A DNA stretch of 64,000 nt from Novosphingobium sp. (GTDB lineage: Bacteria; Pseudomonadota; Alphaproteobacteria; Sphingomonadales; Sphingomonadaceae): assembly GCF_030696665.1 (NCBI RefSeq), contig NZ_JAUYRV010000033.1:41068-105067 (forward strand), given 5' to 3'. Each line of letters starts with the position of its first letter. The first letter of the stretch is position 1. The translations under genes and the position numbers were made by a program. This document shows, piece by piece, positions 1-8,519 of this stretch. The notes under the pieces are model-generated. The model had not been told where the DNA came from, ran no database searches, and worked only from the letters and a program-made list of their open reading frames with translations.

Positions 1-660
1 CTTGCCGGTCTTGGCATCGAGTGCATCGACAAAGCCGCGCGTCGTGCCCGAATCCATGCAGGCGTTGCCGATGAACACCAGACCTGCACCCACCCGTGGC
101 GCTGCAGAGATCCCGTACATCTGGGTAGAATCGCAGGACTGCGCTTCCCACACTTTTTTGCCAGTCTTCTCATTGACCGCGACGAGGCGGCAGTCGCCGG
201 TCGTGATGATTGCCATTCCGCCTGAAAGCGCAAGGCCGCGGTTCATCCGCCGGCCCCAGTAGCCGCTGAGCGACGCTTTGCTGAAATCGGCCGTATCCTC
301 GTAGGACCACAGCAGCTTGCCGGTCTTGACGTCGTTGGCGAAAATAGCGGCGCTTGGCCCGCCCTGATAGATGATGCCATCCTTGATCAAGGGATTGCCG
401 ACAAGACCATCAACAATCGGCATCGGAACCCACCAGGCAAGATCAAGCGTGGCGACATTGTCGCGGTTGATCGCGGTCAATCCAGAGTGATGCTGCATTT
501 CCGACGCATTGCCGAGCATCTCCCAGTTGGTGTTGCGCGGTTCACGTCCCGCCTGAGCAACCTGGGCGGGAAGCGCGCTGCCGACACAAAGCGCGGCCGC
601 GATGACTGGCACCATCCGCTGCATCTGCTGCAAAATTGATCCAGCGCCAAAAAAGCCCAT
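1..660 (-). CDS. PQQ-dependent alcohol dehydrogenase-like quinoprotein, N-terminal part
   Basis: The open frame runs off the left edge, so only the first 220 residues are present; the ORF track missed it because no stop lies in the window. The start ATG (658-660 on the complement) has a good AGGAGAT ribosome site upstream. Residues about 12-36 look like a signal peptide ending near ALPAQVAQA. The mature part has the beta-propeller blade wording of PQQ dehydrogenases, such as DVKTGKLLW, NEKTGKKVWE, SAAPRVGAGLVFIGNA and VDALDAKTGK. Family members oxidise alcohols or aldehydes in the periplasm and pass electrons to a cytochrome or quinone. The active-site and PQQ-binding residues in later blades cannot be checked. 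It diverges from the catabolic operon that starts at 949 and may supply its first oxidation; that link is inference from position. Confidence 0.85.
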   Translation of the reverse strand, partial: MGFFGAGSILQQMQRMVPVIAAALCVGSALPAQVAQAGREPRNTNWEMLGNASEMQHHSGLTAINRDNVATLDLAWWVPMPIVDGLVGNPLIKDGIIYQGGPSAAIFANDVKTGKLLWSYEDTADFSKASLSGYWGRRMNRGLALSGGMAIITTGDCRLVAVNEKTGKKVWEAQSCDSTQMYGISAAPRVGAGLVFIGNACMDSGTTRGFVDALDAKTGK

Positions 661-948
661 TTCAATCTCCTGGAAACCCGTGCGCGGCAGCTCTGCCGAT
701 GTTGTCTGAAGAGTGCCTTGCGGGCAAACTCGAGTCAATACTGCCTGCAAAAATGTAGGACACTATTGCAAGCTGATCGGTTGCTGGTTAGGGTGGCGTG
801 CGTGATGAGATTCCCTGCGGTGGGTGTATTCTGTCAATACGTCCGACGCGGCAAAATTCCATTGGGCAGGCCCGGCGAAGATACTGCCGGTTTCGATATT
901 ACAGGCTGGCCGGATATTGGCAGAGCTGCGGAAAGGTAAGCGAGGAAG
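661..948. promoter_or_regulatory. Divergent intergenic region with TGTAGGACA motif
   Basis: These 288 bases separate the divergent PQQ dehydrogenase and kinase-like genes and should hold both promoters. I see no credible gene; the ORFs listed here are short or shadows. The clearest element is TGTAGGACA at 754-762, preceded by an A-run. Very similar words stand at 10522-10530 (within an inverted repeat) and 14772-14780, each upstream of a transcription unit. I could not place -35/-10 boxes with confidence. Confidence 0.4.
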
Positions 949-1968
949 ATGGCCGATACCCCCGTCATCAGCGAATTGTCCGTGGTCAGGCGCACCTGGA
1001 CGCCGGAACAGACCGCCGCACATATTAGCGCGCTGCCGATCTGGTCGGGCGAAGTGGTTGTCGAACAGAAGTTTGGCGGGTTGCAGAACCGCACCTTTTT
1101 TGTGACTGACGGGGGCGGTCGGCGCTCGGTCGTGCGGGTCGGCTTCGACCAGTATCGCACGCGCCAGACCAGCGTTGTCGAATGTGTGCGTGCGGCGCAC
1201 CGTCTGGGAATTGGCCCGGCGCTGCTTTACGCCGAACCGAACCTTTCGGTTACAGCCTTTCAGGAAGGCACCGGTATGACCATCGAGCAGATGGCCGACC
1301 CGGTGATCATCCGCAAGATCATCGACCGCATGAAGATTGTTCACGAAGGCACTGCTGCTGTCCACGAAACCATCAGCTACTGGTGGCCGTTCGATACGAT
1401 CCGGCGCTATCTGAACGTCTGCGAAACGGGCAAGGCGTCGACGGGGAATATTCCGTCGGCATGGGCCGATCGCATTCCGCGCTACCGCAGCATCGTCGAT
1501 GAACTTGAAGCGGCGATCGGGCCGTATCTGCCCAAATTCACCCACAACGACATGGTCTTTGCGAACATGATCTTCCGCAAGGACGGTGAACTGGTGTTCA
1601 TCGACTGGGACGGTGGTGCCTATGGCCATCCGCTGTGGGATATGGCCGAAATGCTGATGTGGGCCGAGGCGGACGAGGGCACGACCCGGATGGCGCTGGA
1701 CCATTACTACCCGGGCATGACCACCGCCCAAGCTGCCCAGCGGCTGAAGGAAGTCTATGCGTTTCAGGCGGCTGCAGGCTTGCGCCTTGTTACCGAAACG
1801 ATGGAAAACGAACTCGATCCCTACTTCTTCCTGACGCCCGCTGAAATGGCGGCCAGCATGGCGCTGACCCTGCCCGGCGAAAAGCCTGAACTGGCAGGGC
1901 TGATCGACCTGATCGACCCGCGCTTCGAGGAACTGTGGAAGCAGTATCAGGACCGCTATTCGCATTGA
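949..1968 (+). CDS. APH/choline kinase-family phosphotransferase
   Basis: 339 residues, the usual size for aminoglycoside phosphotransferase/choline kinase-fold proteins. The catalytic-loop motif HND is at residues 199-201 with the following Asn (FANM), and the metal-binding IDWD is at 218-221, so the kinase core looks intact. These enzymes phosphorylate small hydroxyl or amino-alcohol compounds with ATP; the substrate here is unknown. AGGAAG precedes the ATG. It heads an operon with SDRs, a class III aminotransferase and a thiolase, so it probably acts on a catabolic intermediate rather than on an antibiotic. A kinase next to a class III PLP enzyme also occurs in amino-alcohol phospho-lyase pathways, but the neighbouring PLP enzyme looks more like a true transaminase. 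Confidence 0.75.
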   Translation: MADTPVISELSVVRRTWTPEQTAAHISALPIWSGEVVVEQKFGGLQNRTFFVTDGGGRRSVVRVGFDQYRTRQTSVVECVRAAHRLGIGPALLYAEPNLSVTAFQEGTGMTIEQMADPVIIRKIIDRMKIVHEGTAAVHETISYWWPFDTIRRYLNVCETGKASTGNIPSAWADRIPRYRSIVDELEAAIGPYLPKFTHNDMVFANMIFRKDGELVFIDWDGGAYGHPLWDMAEMLMWAEADEGTTRMALDHYYPGMTTAQAAQRLKEVYAFQAAAGLRLVTETMENELDPYFFLTPAEMAASMALTLPGEKPELAGLIDLIDPRFEELWKQYQDRYSH

Positions 1969-2002
1969 TTTCCCGCATTGTACCGATTGGGAGAACCGCA
2001 AC

Positions 2003-2773
2003 GTGAGACTCGCCGGCAAGAGGATACTGGTTACGGGCAGCACTATGGGCATCGGCTTTGCTGCAGCCCAACTGATGCGGCGGGAGGGTGCGCTGGTTGC
2101 CGTGCACGGCCGGGACATCGGCCGTGTTCAGGCCGCAATCGACACGTTGGGCGGGGGCGATGGCTTGGTGCCGATCATCGGCGACGTTGGCGATCTGGAC
2201 GATTGCCGCCGCATGATCGACGATGCCGTGGCAGCGCTTGGCGGTCTGGATTGCCTCGTCAACAATGCCGGGATCGGTGATCTGTCCTATCCCGAAGACG
2301 TGACCGAGGAGCATTATCGCCGGGTTGCCAACATCAATCTGCGTTCGGCCTATTTTCTGACGCAATATGCCCTGCCGCAATTGCGCGCCAACAAGGGTTC
2401 CGTCGTGTTCAATGCATCGGTTTGCGGCCTGTTTGCAGGGCCGACCGACAGTTACATCTACGCTTGCGTGAAGAGCGGGATGATCAACCTGGGCAAGTCG
2501 CTCGCGCTGGAGCTGGCGCCCGATGTGCGGGTTAACGTGTTGTGCCCCGGATACATCGACACGCCTCTGATCGCTGCAGAAAATGCTGCGACAGACGGCC
2601 AGATCTACGCCTTCATCGAAAGCGCTGCCGCATTACAGCGCATCGGTACGATGGAGGAATGCGCTTCGACGATGGTCTATCTGGCATCGGACGAGGCAAG
2701 CTATTTTACCGGAAGCATTCTCGTCAACGACGGCGGACTGACCGCGCGTCGGACATGGGGTGGGAGAAACTGA
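2003..2773 (+). CDS. Short-chain dehydrogenase/reductase (classical SDR)
   Basis: 256 residues starting at GTG, with GGGAGAA upstream. The Rossmann cofactor motif TGSTMGIG is at 11-18, NNAG at 87-90, and the catalytic Ser139, Tyr153 and Lys157 are all present, so it should be an active NAD(P)-dependent alcohol/ketone oxidoreductase. There is no membrane segment or signal, so it acts in the cytoplasm. It sits between the kinase-like gene and the transaminase. A sister SDR two genes on has lost its catalytic lysine, so this copy or the one at 8520 probably does the redox chemistry. The substrate cannot be read from sequence. Confidence 0.85.
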   Translation: MRLAGKRILVTGSTMGIGFAAAQLMRREGALVAVHGRDIGRVQAAIDTLGGGDGLVPIIGDVGDLDDCRRMIDDAVAALGGLDCLVNNAGIGDLSYPEDVTEEHYRRVANINLRSAYFLTQYALPQLRANKGSVVFNASVCGLFAGPTDSYIYACVKSGMINLGKSLALELAPDVRVNVLCPGYIDTPLIAAENAATDGQIYAFIESAAALQRIGTMEECASTMVYLASDEASYFTGSILVNDGGLTARRTWGGRN

Positions 2774-2774
2774 C

Positions 2775-4178
2775 ATGTTGGCTCGTGCTGGATCAAACCG
2801 TTCGTTGCAGGACATCGACAAAGCGGGGCTGGTTCACTCCTTTTCCGCCCTGCATTCCCAGAAGGACCGCGACCTCATTATCTGGGATCACGCCGAAGGG
2901 CTGTGGCTGACCACGGTCGATGGTGAGCGCTATCTCGACGCCGCCGCCGGGCTGTGGTGCACAAACATCGGCTACGGCCGCAAGGAACTGGCCGATGCCG
3001 CTGCCGCGCAGATGGCGCGGACCAGTTCAGTGCACAGCTTTGCCCAGTTCAGCAACGAACCGATCATCCGGCTGACGGAACGCGTGCTCGACCTTGCGCC
3101 CGAAAACATGCGGCGTATCGTCTATGGCAACAGCGGGTCTGATGCCAACGACACGCAGGTCAAGATCGTCCGGCGCTATAACAATGTGCGCGGACTTCCG
3201 CAGAAGAAGAAGATCATCTCGCGCCTGTCGGCCTATCACGGCTCGACGCTGGCCTCGGCCAGCCTGACCGGTATCCCGCTGGTTCACCGCACGTTCGACC
3301 TTCCGATCGAGGGTGTGCTGCATACGCACATGCACGACTACCACCGGCGGCCCGCCCACATAGAGGGCATGGACGCCTATGTCCGCTGGCTGGCTGACGA
3401 ACTGGAGGCGATGATTCAGCGCGAGGGGCCGGACACGGTCGCCGCATTCATTGCCGAACCGGTGACCGGCGCAGGCGGTGTTCTGGTCCCGCCCGACGGT
3501 TACTTCCGGGCCATCCGCGAAGTGCTTGATCGCCACGATGTGCTGATGATCGCCGACGAGGTCATCACCGGGTTCGGCCGCACCGGGGCGTGGTTTGCCA
3601 GCCCGGAATTCGGGATGGGCGCCGATCTGATCAGCGTGTCAAAAGGGATCACCAGCGGCTATTTCCCGATGTCGGCGTGCCTGATCTCTGAACGTGTGGC
3701 CGACGTCTTGTATGGCGAAGCCGCTGATGACGGGCTGTTCGGGCATGGCTTCACCGCTTCGGGCCATTCGGTTGCCGCTGCCGTTGCGCTTGCCAACATT
3801 GACATCATCGAGAACGAAGGTTTGCTCGCCAACGCTTCCCGTATGGGCGAAATCCTGCTGCGGCGTGTGCGGGAAGCCGTGGGCGACCATGAACTGGTTG
3901 GCGACATTCGCGGCAAGGGCATGATCATCGGCGTCGAATTTGACGCGGACCGCACCACCGGCAAGCCGTTCTCGGATCCAACCGCCGTTGGCAGCCTGCT
4001 CAGCCGATCCGCGCTTGAGGAAAAGATGTTGGTGCGGGGCGGGCATGGCCGCGTGCTGGCGGCAATGGCACCTGCGCTGATCGCCACCGAGGACGACATC
4101 GAGGAGATCGTGCGCCGGTTCACGCTGGTCGTCGACCGGTTTGCCGACAAGCTCACAGCCTCTAGTCTGAGAGCGTGA
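2775..4178 (+). CDS. Class III aminotransferase (omega-transaminase type)
   Basis: About 467 residues. I chose the ATG at 2775, one base after the preceding SDR stop and seven bases after GGGAGAA, over the track's GTG at 2760. Class III fold-type I features are clear: GLWC near the N-terminus, NSGSDAND for phosphate binding, EPVTGAGG, DEVITGFGRTG with the PLP-binding Asp, and the Schiff-base lysine in SVSKGITSGY. The wording resembles omega-amino acid/amine:pyruvate transaminases. The likely role is removal of an amino group from a catabolic intermediate, using pyruvate or a keto acid as acceptor. The next genes (SDR, thiolase, imine-reductase-like) suggest amine or amino-acid-like substrates. 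A phospho-lyase role together with the upstream kinase-like protein is a less likely alternative. Confidence 0.88.
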   Translation: MLARAGSNRSLQDIDKAGLVHSFSALHSQKDRDLIIWDHAEGLWLTTVDGERYLDAAAGLWCTNIGYGRKELADAAAAQMARTSSVHSFAQFSNEPIIRLTERVLDLAPENMRRIVYGNSGSDANDTQVKIVRRYNNVRGLPQKKKIISRLSAYHGSTLASASLTGIPLVHRTFDLPIEGVLHTHMHDYHRRPAHIEGMDAYVRWLADELEAMIQREGPDTVAAFIAEPVTGAGGVLVPPDGYFRAIREVLDRHDVLMIADEVITGFGRTGAWFASPEFGMGADLISVSKGITSGYFPMSACLISERVADVLYGEAADDGLFGHGFTASGHSVAAAVALANIDIIENEGLLANASRMGEILLRRVREAVGDHELVGDIRGKGMIIGVEFDADRTTGKPFSDPTAVGSLLSRSALEEKMLVRGGHGRVLAAMAPALIATEDDIEEIVRRFTLVVDRFADKLTASSLRA

Positions 4179-4182
4179 CGCG

Positions 4183-4875
4183 ATGACAATGGACATGAGC
4201 TTTGCGGGAAAGCGTGTTTTCGTCAGCGGTACTGACGGGCCTCTAGGCGCGGCCATCGCGCAGGCGTTTGTGGCAAATGGTGCAACGGTTGCCGTGCATG
4301 GTGTGGCAGTTGATCGCGCGTTGACGGTTGCTGGTGATTTGCACGACGCCGATGCGTGCAAAGCGACGCTGGATTCCGCAATTGCCGCACTCGGCGGCCT
4401 TGATGTGATCGTCAACGCCGCTGATTTCCGCGACGACAAGCCATTCGAGCAGGTTACGCCCGAGGACTGGGACAAGGCGCTGAACGGTTCGTTCACCGCC
4501 AGCCTGTTTTGCACCCAGTTTGCGCTTCCCGCGCTGCAGGCTTCCAAGGGGAGCATCGTGAACGTGACGTCAGCTTACGGCCAGATGGGGGGACCGGCAG
4601 GGTCTTCTGCCTATGCCGCAGCGACCGGATCGATTATCAACATGACCCGGATGCAGGCGCTGCGGTTTGGTGTCGACGGGGTGCGTTCCAACTGTCTGTG
4701 TGCAGGCCCGTTGGAAGGTTCGGCAGCGGCGAAAGGTGCGGATGTTCCGCCCATCGGCAGACACGGAACGCCCGAGGACATGGCCGGCACGGTCCTTTTC
4801 ATGGCATCTGGCCATGCTGCTTTCATGACAGGCGCGATCATCGTCATTGACGGTGGCCGCTATTCGGGAGCCTGA
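4183..4875 (+). CDS. Degenerate SDR lacking the catalytic lysine
   Basis: 230 residues with an SDR fold: SGTDGPLG cofactor loop at 15-22, VNAA in place of NNAG, Ser130 and Tyr144. The YxxxK motif reads YAAAT, so the catalytic lysine is replaced by threonine at 148. The N-terminal half is also short, lacking some of the usual helix/strand between the glycine loop and the NAAD region. Family knowledge says Lys lowers the Tyr pKa and binds the cofactor ribose, so this protein is probably inactive or has altered chemistry; it may be a structural partner of the active SDR at 2003. It lies 4 bases after the transaminase and 8 before the thiolase, so it is kept within the operon. Confidence 0.75.
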   Translation: MTMDMSFAGKRVFVSGTDGPLGAAIAQAFVANGATVAVHGVAVDRALTVAGDLHDADACKATLDSAIAALGGLDVIVNAADFRDDKPFEQVTPEDWDKALNGSFTASLFCTQFALPALQASKGSIVNVTSAYGQMGGPAGSSAYAAATGSIINMTRMQALRFGVDGVRSNCLCAGPLEGSAAAKGADVPPIGRHGTPEDMAGTVLFMASGHAAFMTGAIIVIDGGRYSGA

Positions 4876-4883
4876 GCGCAGCC

Positions 4884-6098
4884 ATGAAGATGAACGCTGT
4901 CATCGCCGGTGTCGGGACGACAAGGATCGCGCGTCACGTTGACCGGACCCTGTCAGATCTTGCCCATGAAGCCATTACGCAAGCGCTGCAGGACGCAGGT
5001 ATCGATGCGTCGAAAATTCAGGCGGTCTGGGCCGGAAACGCTGCCGCGCCGGTGATGACCGGGCAGGTTTGCATTGCGGGGCAAGCGATCCTGCGCGGGT
5101 TGGGCATCGGTCGCGTGCCCGTGGTCAATGTCGAAAACGCCTGCGCCACGGCCTCCACCGCGATGCAGCAGGCTGCGGCGATGGTCACGCTTGGCGCTTA
5201 TGATGTGGTTCTCGCCTTCGGGGTGGAGAAGCTTTACAGCCGCGACAAGCAGAAGGTTTTTTCGGTCTTTGCCGGGTGCGCCGATGTCGAGCATCCCGAA
5301 GCGCTTGACCGCTTCATTCTTGATGATGGCGCCGATGCTGCAGGAGCGGGTCAGTCCCGCTCGGTATTCATGGACGTCTATGCACGGCTTGCGCGCGATT
5401 ACATGGCGCTGAGCGGGGCGACCGCACGTGATTTTGCCGCCATTTCTGCCAAGAACAGCGTACACGGCAGCCTCAATCCCAACGCCCAGTTCCGCGACGT
5501 GCTGTCGGTCGACGACGTGCTGGCAGCACCGGCGATCATTGCACCGCTGACGCTGACGATGTGCTCACCGCTTGCCGATGGTGCGGCAGCGGCGGTGATC
5601 ATGTCGCCCAAGGCGGCGCGTGAATTGGGCGTGCGCAGTCCGGTCAAGATCCTGAGTTCGGTTCTGGCCAGCGGGTATGACTATGCCGAAGGGCTGGACA
5701 AGCTGACGGCTTGGACAGCGCGGCAAGCTTACGAAGCCGCAGGCGTTGGTCCCGCTGACGTCAATTGTGCCGAACTGCATGATGCCTCGTCCCCTGCCGA
5801 GATGATCTACTACGAAGCTCTCGGCCTGTGTGGTGCAGGCGAGGGGGTGCAGTTCCTTGCCGATGGCCACACCCGGATCGGTGGGCGCGTGCCGGTCAAC
5901 ACGTCCGGAGGCCTTGTGCGCAAGGGCCACCCCATCGGGGCCACCGGTCTGTCGCAGATCCACGAACTCGTGCTCCAACTCAGGGGCGATGCCGGGCCGC
6001 GACAGGCCGAAGGCGCAATGGTGGCGCTGGCCGAAAACGGCGGCGGTTTTCTGGGCGAAGATTCAGCAGCGATAGTCGTGACGCTTCTTGGAAAATAG
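4884..6098 (+). CDS. Thiolase, SCP2/SCPx-like (acetyl-CoA acyltransferase family)
   Basis: 404 residues. The acylation cysteine is Cys87 in ENACATAS, followed by the SCP2-thiolase-type ELHDASS segment and the KGHPIGATG active-site histidine motif. The terminal CxGGG cysteine of classical thiolases is not obvious; the sequence reads AENGGGF, as in many SCP2-type thiolases. The expected reaction is thiolytic cleavage or Claisen condensation of an acyl-CoA in the cytoplasm. It implies that the operon's pathway passes through a CoA thioester and ends in chain shortening. No CoA ligase is seen in this operon; a dehydrogenase of the acyl-CoA family lies at 12670. Confidence 0.82.
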   Translation: MKMNAVIAGVGTTRIARHVDRTLSDLAHEAITQALQDAGIDASKIQAVWAGNAAAPVMTGQVCIAGQAILRGLGIGRVPVVNVENACATASTAMQQAAAMVTLGAYDVVLAFGVEKLYSRDKQKVFSVFAGCADVEHPEALDRFILDDGADAAGAGQSRSVFMDVYARLARDYMALSGATARDFAAISAKNSVHGSLNPNAQFRDVLSVDDVLAAPAIIAPLTLTMCSPLADGAAAAVIMSPKAARELGVRSPVKILSSVLASGYDYAEGLDKLTAWTARQAYEAAGVGPADVNCAELHDASSPAEMIYYEALGLCGAGEGVQFLADGHTRIGGRVPVNTSGGLVRKGHPIGATGLSQIHELVLQLRGDAGPRQAEGAMVALAENGGGFLGEDSAAIVVTLLGK

Positions 6099-6120
6099 AT
6101 CCCTTTCAGAGAGTTAATTC

Positions 6121-7032
6121 ATGACAGAGCAAGGCTTGAGCAAAGACGTAAGCGTGATTGGCCTTGGCGAAATGGGTGCCGCGTTGGCGCGCGCCCTTCT
6201 GTCTGAAGGATACCGCGTTACCGGCTGGAACCGTTCACGCGAAAAAGCCGAAAAGCTGGCCGGAGCAGGCGCGCTGGTTGCCGGTTCGGTGCTGGAAGCC
6301 GTCAACGCCAGTCCGTTGATCATTGCTTGCGTTGCCGATTATCCGACGCTTTGCACGTTGCTGCGAACGCCTGAAGTGACCGCAGCGATTGCGGGCAAAA
6401 CACTGATCCAGTTGACGACACGCACGCCAGCCGAGGCGAGGGCCGGACAGGAATGGACGAGTCAGTCGGGCGTCGCCTGCCTTGAAGGCGCTATTCAGGC
6501 ATACCCGATGCACATCGGCACGCCGGAAGGCAGCATACTTTATGCAGGACCGGCTGAAACCTTCGAGGCTGTAAAGCCTGTCCTTGCGGTCCTGACCGGT
6601 CAGGTCGTCCATGTTGGCGAGCAGATCGGCAGCGCAGCGGCGCTTGATCTTGCGCTGGCGGGCACAGTGGTTCCGGGGGCAACGCTTGCGTTTCTGCAAG
6701 GCGCCGCGCTTTGCAAAGCAGAAGGGGCATCGCTGCGCGACTACCTTGAAATGGTCGAACGCAGCGTCGTTCCGGGCCTGATGCTGTCGACCTTCCGTGC
6801 CAGCATTCCGATGATCGAGAACGGCAATTATGCCTACACTGGCGATGGCGCACCGCTTGATGCGTGGATGCCAGGCCTGCAGATGGTGGTGCAGGCAGCG
6901 CGGGATGCCGGCATCAATCCTCGCTGGAGCGAGTTCGTCGTCGGGCATCTCGAACAGGCGGTTGCCGATGGGCACGGTCAGGGCGAACTGGCCGCCATTT
7001 TCGAACAACTTCGCACACCTGCGAAACGATGA
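6121..7032 (+). CDS. Imine reductase-like NAD(P)-dependent oxidoreductase
   Basis: 303 residues of the 6-phosphogluconate dehydrogenase/beta-hydroxyacid dehydrogenase superfamily. The Rossmann motif GLGEMG is at 14-19 and WNRSR at 36-40 fits NADPH preference. The middle reads AYPMHIGTPEG and ILYAGP, then GSAAALDLALAG with Asp176, which matches imine reductases (IREDs) rather than beta-hydroxyacid dehydrogenases; the lysine expected in the latter is not seen. IREDs reduce cyclic imines to amines, but their natural roles are poorly known. Here it sits with a transaminase in one catabolic operon, a context that could reveal a physiological substrate. The assignment rests on remembered family patterns; a structure-guided alignment should confirm the C-terminal dimerisation domain. 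Confidence 0.72.
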   Translation: MTEQGLSKDVSVIGLGEMGAALARALLSEGYRVTGWNRSREKAEKLAGAGALVAGSVLEAVNASPLIIACVADYPTLCTLLRTPEVTAAIAGKTLIQLTTRTPAEARAGQEWTSQSGVACLEGAIQAYPMHIGTPEGSILYAGPAETFEAVKPVLAVLTGQVVHVGEQIGSAAALDLALAGTVVPGATLAFLQGAALCKAEGASLRDYLEMVERSVVPGLMLSTFRASIPMIENGNYAYTGDGAPLDAWMPGLQMVVQAARDAGINPRWSEFVVGHLEQAVADGHGQGELAAIFEQLRTPAKR

Positions 7033-7043
7033 CATCGGAGTGA

Positions 7044-7946
7044 ATGATGGACCGGATCCTTATCCTTGGAGCCACGGGCAATCTTGGCGGGCTGACCAGC
7101 GAACGTCTTGCCGGAAAGGGCGGTGTGCAGCTGCGCCTCGCCAGTAGCCGGGAGGCCGGGCGTGCGGCGCTGCAGGAGCGGTTTCCTGACGCGGAAACCG
7201 TGATCGCCGATTGGTATGATGCGGCCAGCCTTGAAGCGGCCATGCAAGGTGTCACGCGGGTGTTTGTTGTGACTCCCGATTTCATGACCGACGAACGCGT
7301 GGTCACCCCCAACATCATCAAGGCAGCGAAAGCCGCCGGAAGCATCGCACAGATCGTCCGGCTGATTGCCATTCCGCCGGGGCTGACCGAAAGTGACCTG
7401 TCGCAGGCATTCCTTGATACGCGCTGCGGAGCGAACCTGCACGTGATCGCCAAGCCGCTGCTAGATGCCAGCGGGCTGCCGGTAACATACATCAACGTGC
7501 CGGGGTGGATCATGTTCAACCTGCCGTGGTTCCTTGCGCCCGAGGTCAAGGCGAACCGCCGGCTGGCGATGCCCGCCATCACCGATGCAAACCGGATGTG
7601 GATTTCGGAAGGCGATATTGCCGATGTTGCCGCAACGATCCTAGTAGCGCCGATTGCCGATCACATCGGCAAGGAGCATGTTCTCACTGCTCCTGCTCGC
7701 TACGACTATCCGGCCATCGCAGTCCTGCTTGGCGAAGAGCTGGGCGAGGACGTCGCCTATGCCGACGATGACGGTCCGCTGCGTGCGACGATGGGCGAAG
7801 CGTTCGACGCCCTGATGACGTATTTTGAGCACGAAACCCAGGCCTATGGCGGGGTTACGCATAACGAGACGGTGGCCGCACTGCTCGGCCGTCCGCAGGA
7901 AACCGTGCGCGATTATATCAAGAGCAACCGCCAACTATTCGTTTGA
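7044..7946 (+). CDS. NmrA-like NAD(P)-binding protein
   Basis: 300 residues (or 299 from the second ATG at 7047, which is better spaced from GGAG). The N-terminus ILGATGNLGG is the GxxGxxG cofactor loop of atypical SDRs of the NmrA/HSCARG group, and the body is atypical, without YxxxK. Such proteins are quinone or isoflavone-type reductases or redox sensors; which applies is not visible. The gene is 11 bases after the IRED-like gene and 17 before the cupin, clearly in the same operon. No signal peptide. Confidence 0.7.
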   Translation: MMDRILILGATGNLGGLTSERLAGKGGVQLRLASSREAGRAALQERFPDAETVIADWYDAASLEAAMQGVTRVFVVTPDFMTDERVVTPNIIKAAKAAGSIAQIVRLIAIPPGLTESDLSQAFLDTRCGANLHVIAKPLLDASGLPVTYINVPGWIMFNLPWFLAPEVKANRRLAMPAITDANRMWISEGDIADVAATILVAPIADHIGKEHVLTAPARYDYPAIAVLLGEELGEDVAYADDDGPLRATMGEAFDALMTYFEHETQAYGGVTHNETVAALLGRPQETVRDYIKSNRQLFV

Positions 7947-7963
7947 ACCGAGAGGATATTCCT

Positions 7964-8518
7964 ATGTCCGAAGACGCCAGACAGCCGAGCATCGAAGTGA
8001 TCGACAGCGAAGATCGCCGCGCATTCATTGCCAAGGCGATGGCCGCAATGGCAGCGACTGCCGCGTTTTCCGGCGCGGCATGCGCGGCCGGGCCTGAACC
8101 TGAGGCAGCCAAGGCTGGCAATGCGCCCCTCCATCCTGTGCGTCTTGATCGCAAGTACATGGACGGAAAAGATATTCCAGAGCTTGCGCCTTGGCCCGCA
8201 GCCATGCAGCTGCGCCCGGTCAAAACGCACAGGACGATCCAGTGGTACACGGGCGAAAAGCTGAGTTGCATGGTCTACGATGCCGACGACGGGCTGCTCA
8301 AGTTCACCAATCTTCCCTATGATGAACATGTGGTGGTTCTGAATGGCACAGCGACGCTGACTTCGCTGGATGGCCGCGTTGAGGTGTTCAACAAGGGCGA
8401 TGTGTTCATCGCACCCAAAGGTTGGAACGGCACCTGGCAGCTGGCGAACGGTTATCGTGAACTGATCTGCTTTGAAACAAAATCGCTCGACGATGCGATG
8501 AAAGCTTGGTTCGAATAA
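7964..8518 (+). CDS. Exported single-domain cupin protein
   Basis: 184 residues from the ATG at 7964, which has AGAGGATA upstream; the track's start at 7943 is a TTG without support. Residues about 20-45 contain DRRAFIAKAMAAMA and end near GAACAAG, a twin-arginine-like export signal. The C-terminal half has cupin beta-barrel text (EHVVVLNGTATLTS, VFNKGDVFIAPKGWNGTW) close to the DUF861/Cupin_3 type. Metal-binding histidines are few, so enzymatic activity is uncertain. An exported cupin amid cytoplasmic enzymes is odd; it may bind or isomerise the substrate in the periplasm. It lies 1 base before the next SDR. Confidence 0.65.
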   Translation: MSEDARQPSIEVIDSEDRRAFIAKAMAAMAATAAFSGAACAAGPEPEAAKAGNAPLHPVRLDRKYMDGKDIPELAPWPAAMQLRPVKTHRTIQWYTGEKLSCMVYDADDGLLKFTNLPYDEHVVVLNGTATLTSLDGRVEVFNKGDVFIAPKGWNGTWQLANGYRELICFETKSLDDAMKAWFE

Positions 8519-8519
8519 C

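Noticed and set aside
477-665. 62-residue minus-strand ORF at the left edge
   Set aside because: It is out of frame with the PQQ-dehydrogenase reading frame that fully explains this region from ATG 660 to the edge.
763-2118. 451-residue minus-strand frame across the kinase-like gene
   Set aside because: Antisense to a gene with intact HND and IDWD motifs; composition and lack of recognisable domains mark it as a shadow.
949-4178. Kinase plus class III PLP enzyme as an amino-alcohol phosphate phospho-lyase pathway
   Set aside because: The PLP enzyme resembles omega-transaminases in its GLWC and SKGITSGY regions, and an SDR lies between the genes; kept only as an alternative.
7964-8518. Cupin as (S)-ureidoglycine aminohydrolase for the purine island
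   Set aside because: That enzyme is usually a longer two-cupin protein, whereas this is a single domain with an export signal in a different operon, 14 kb away.
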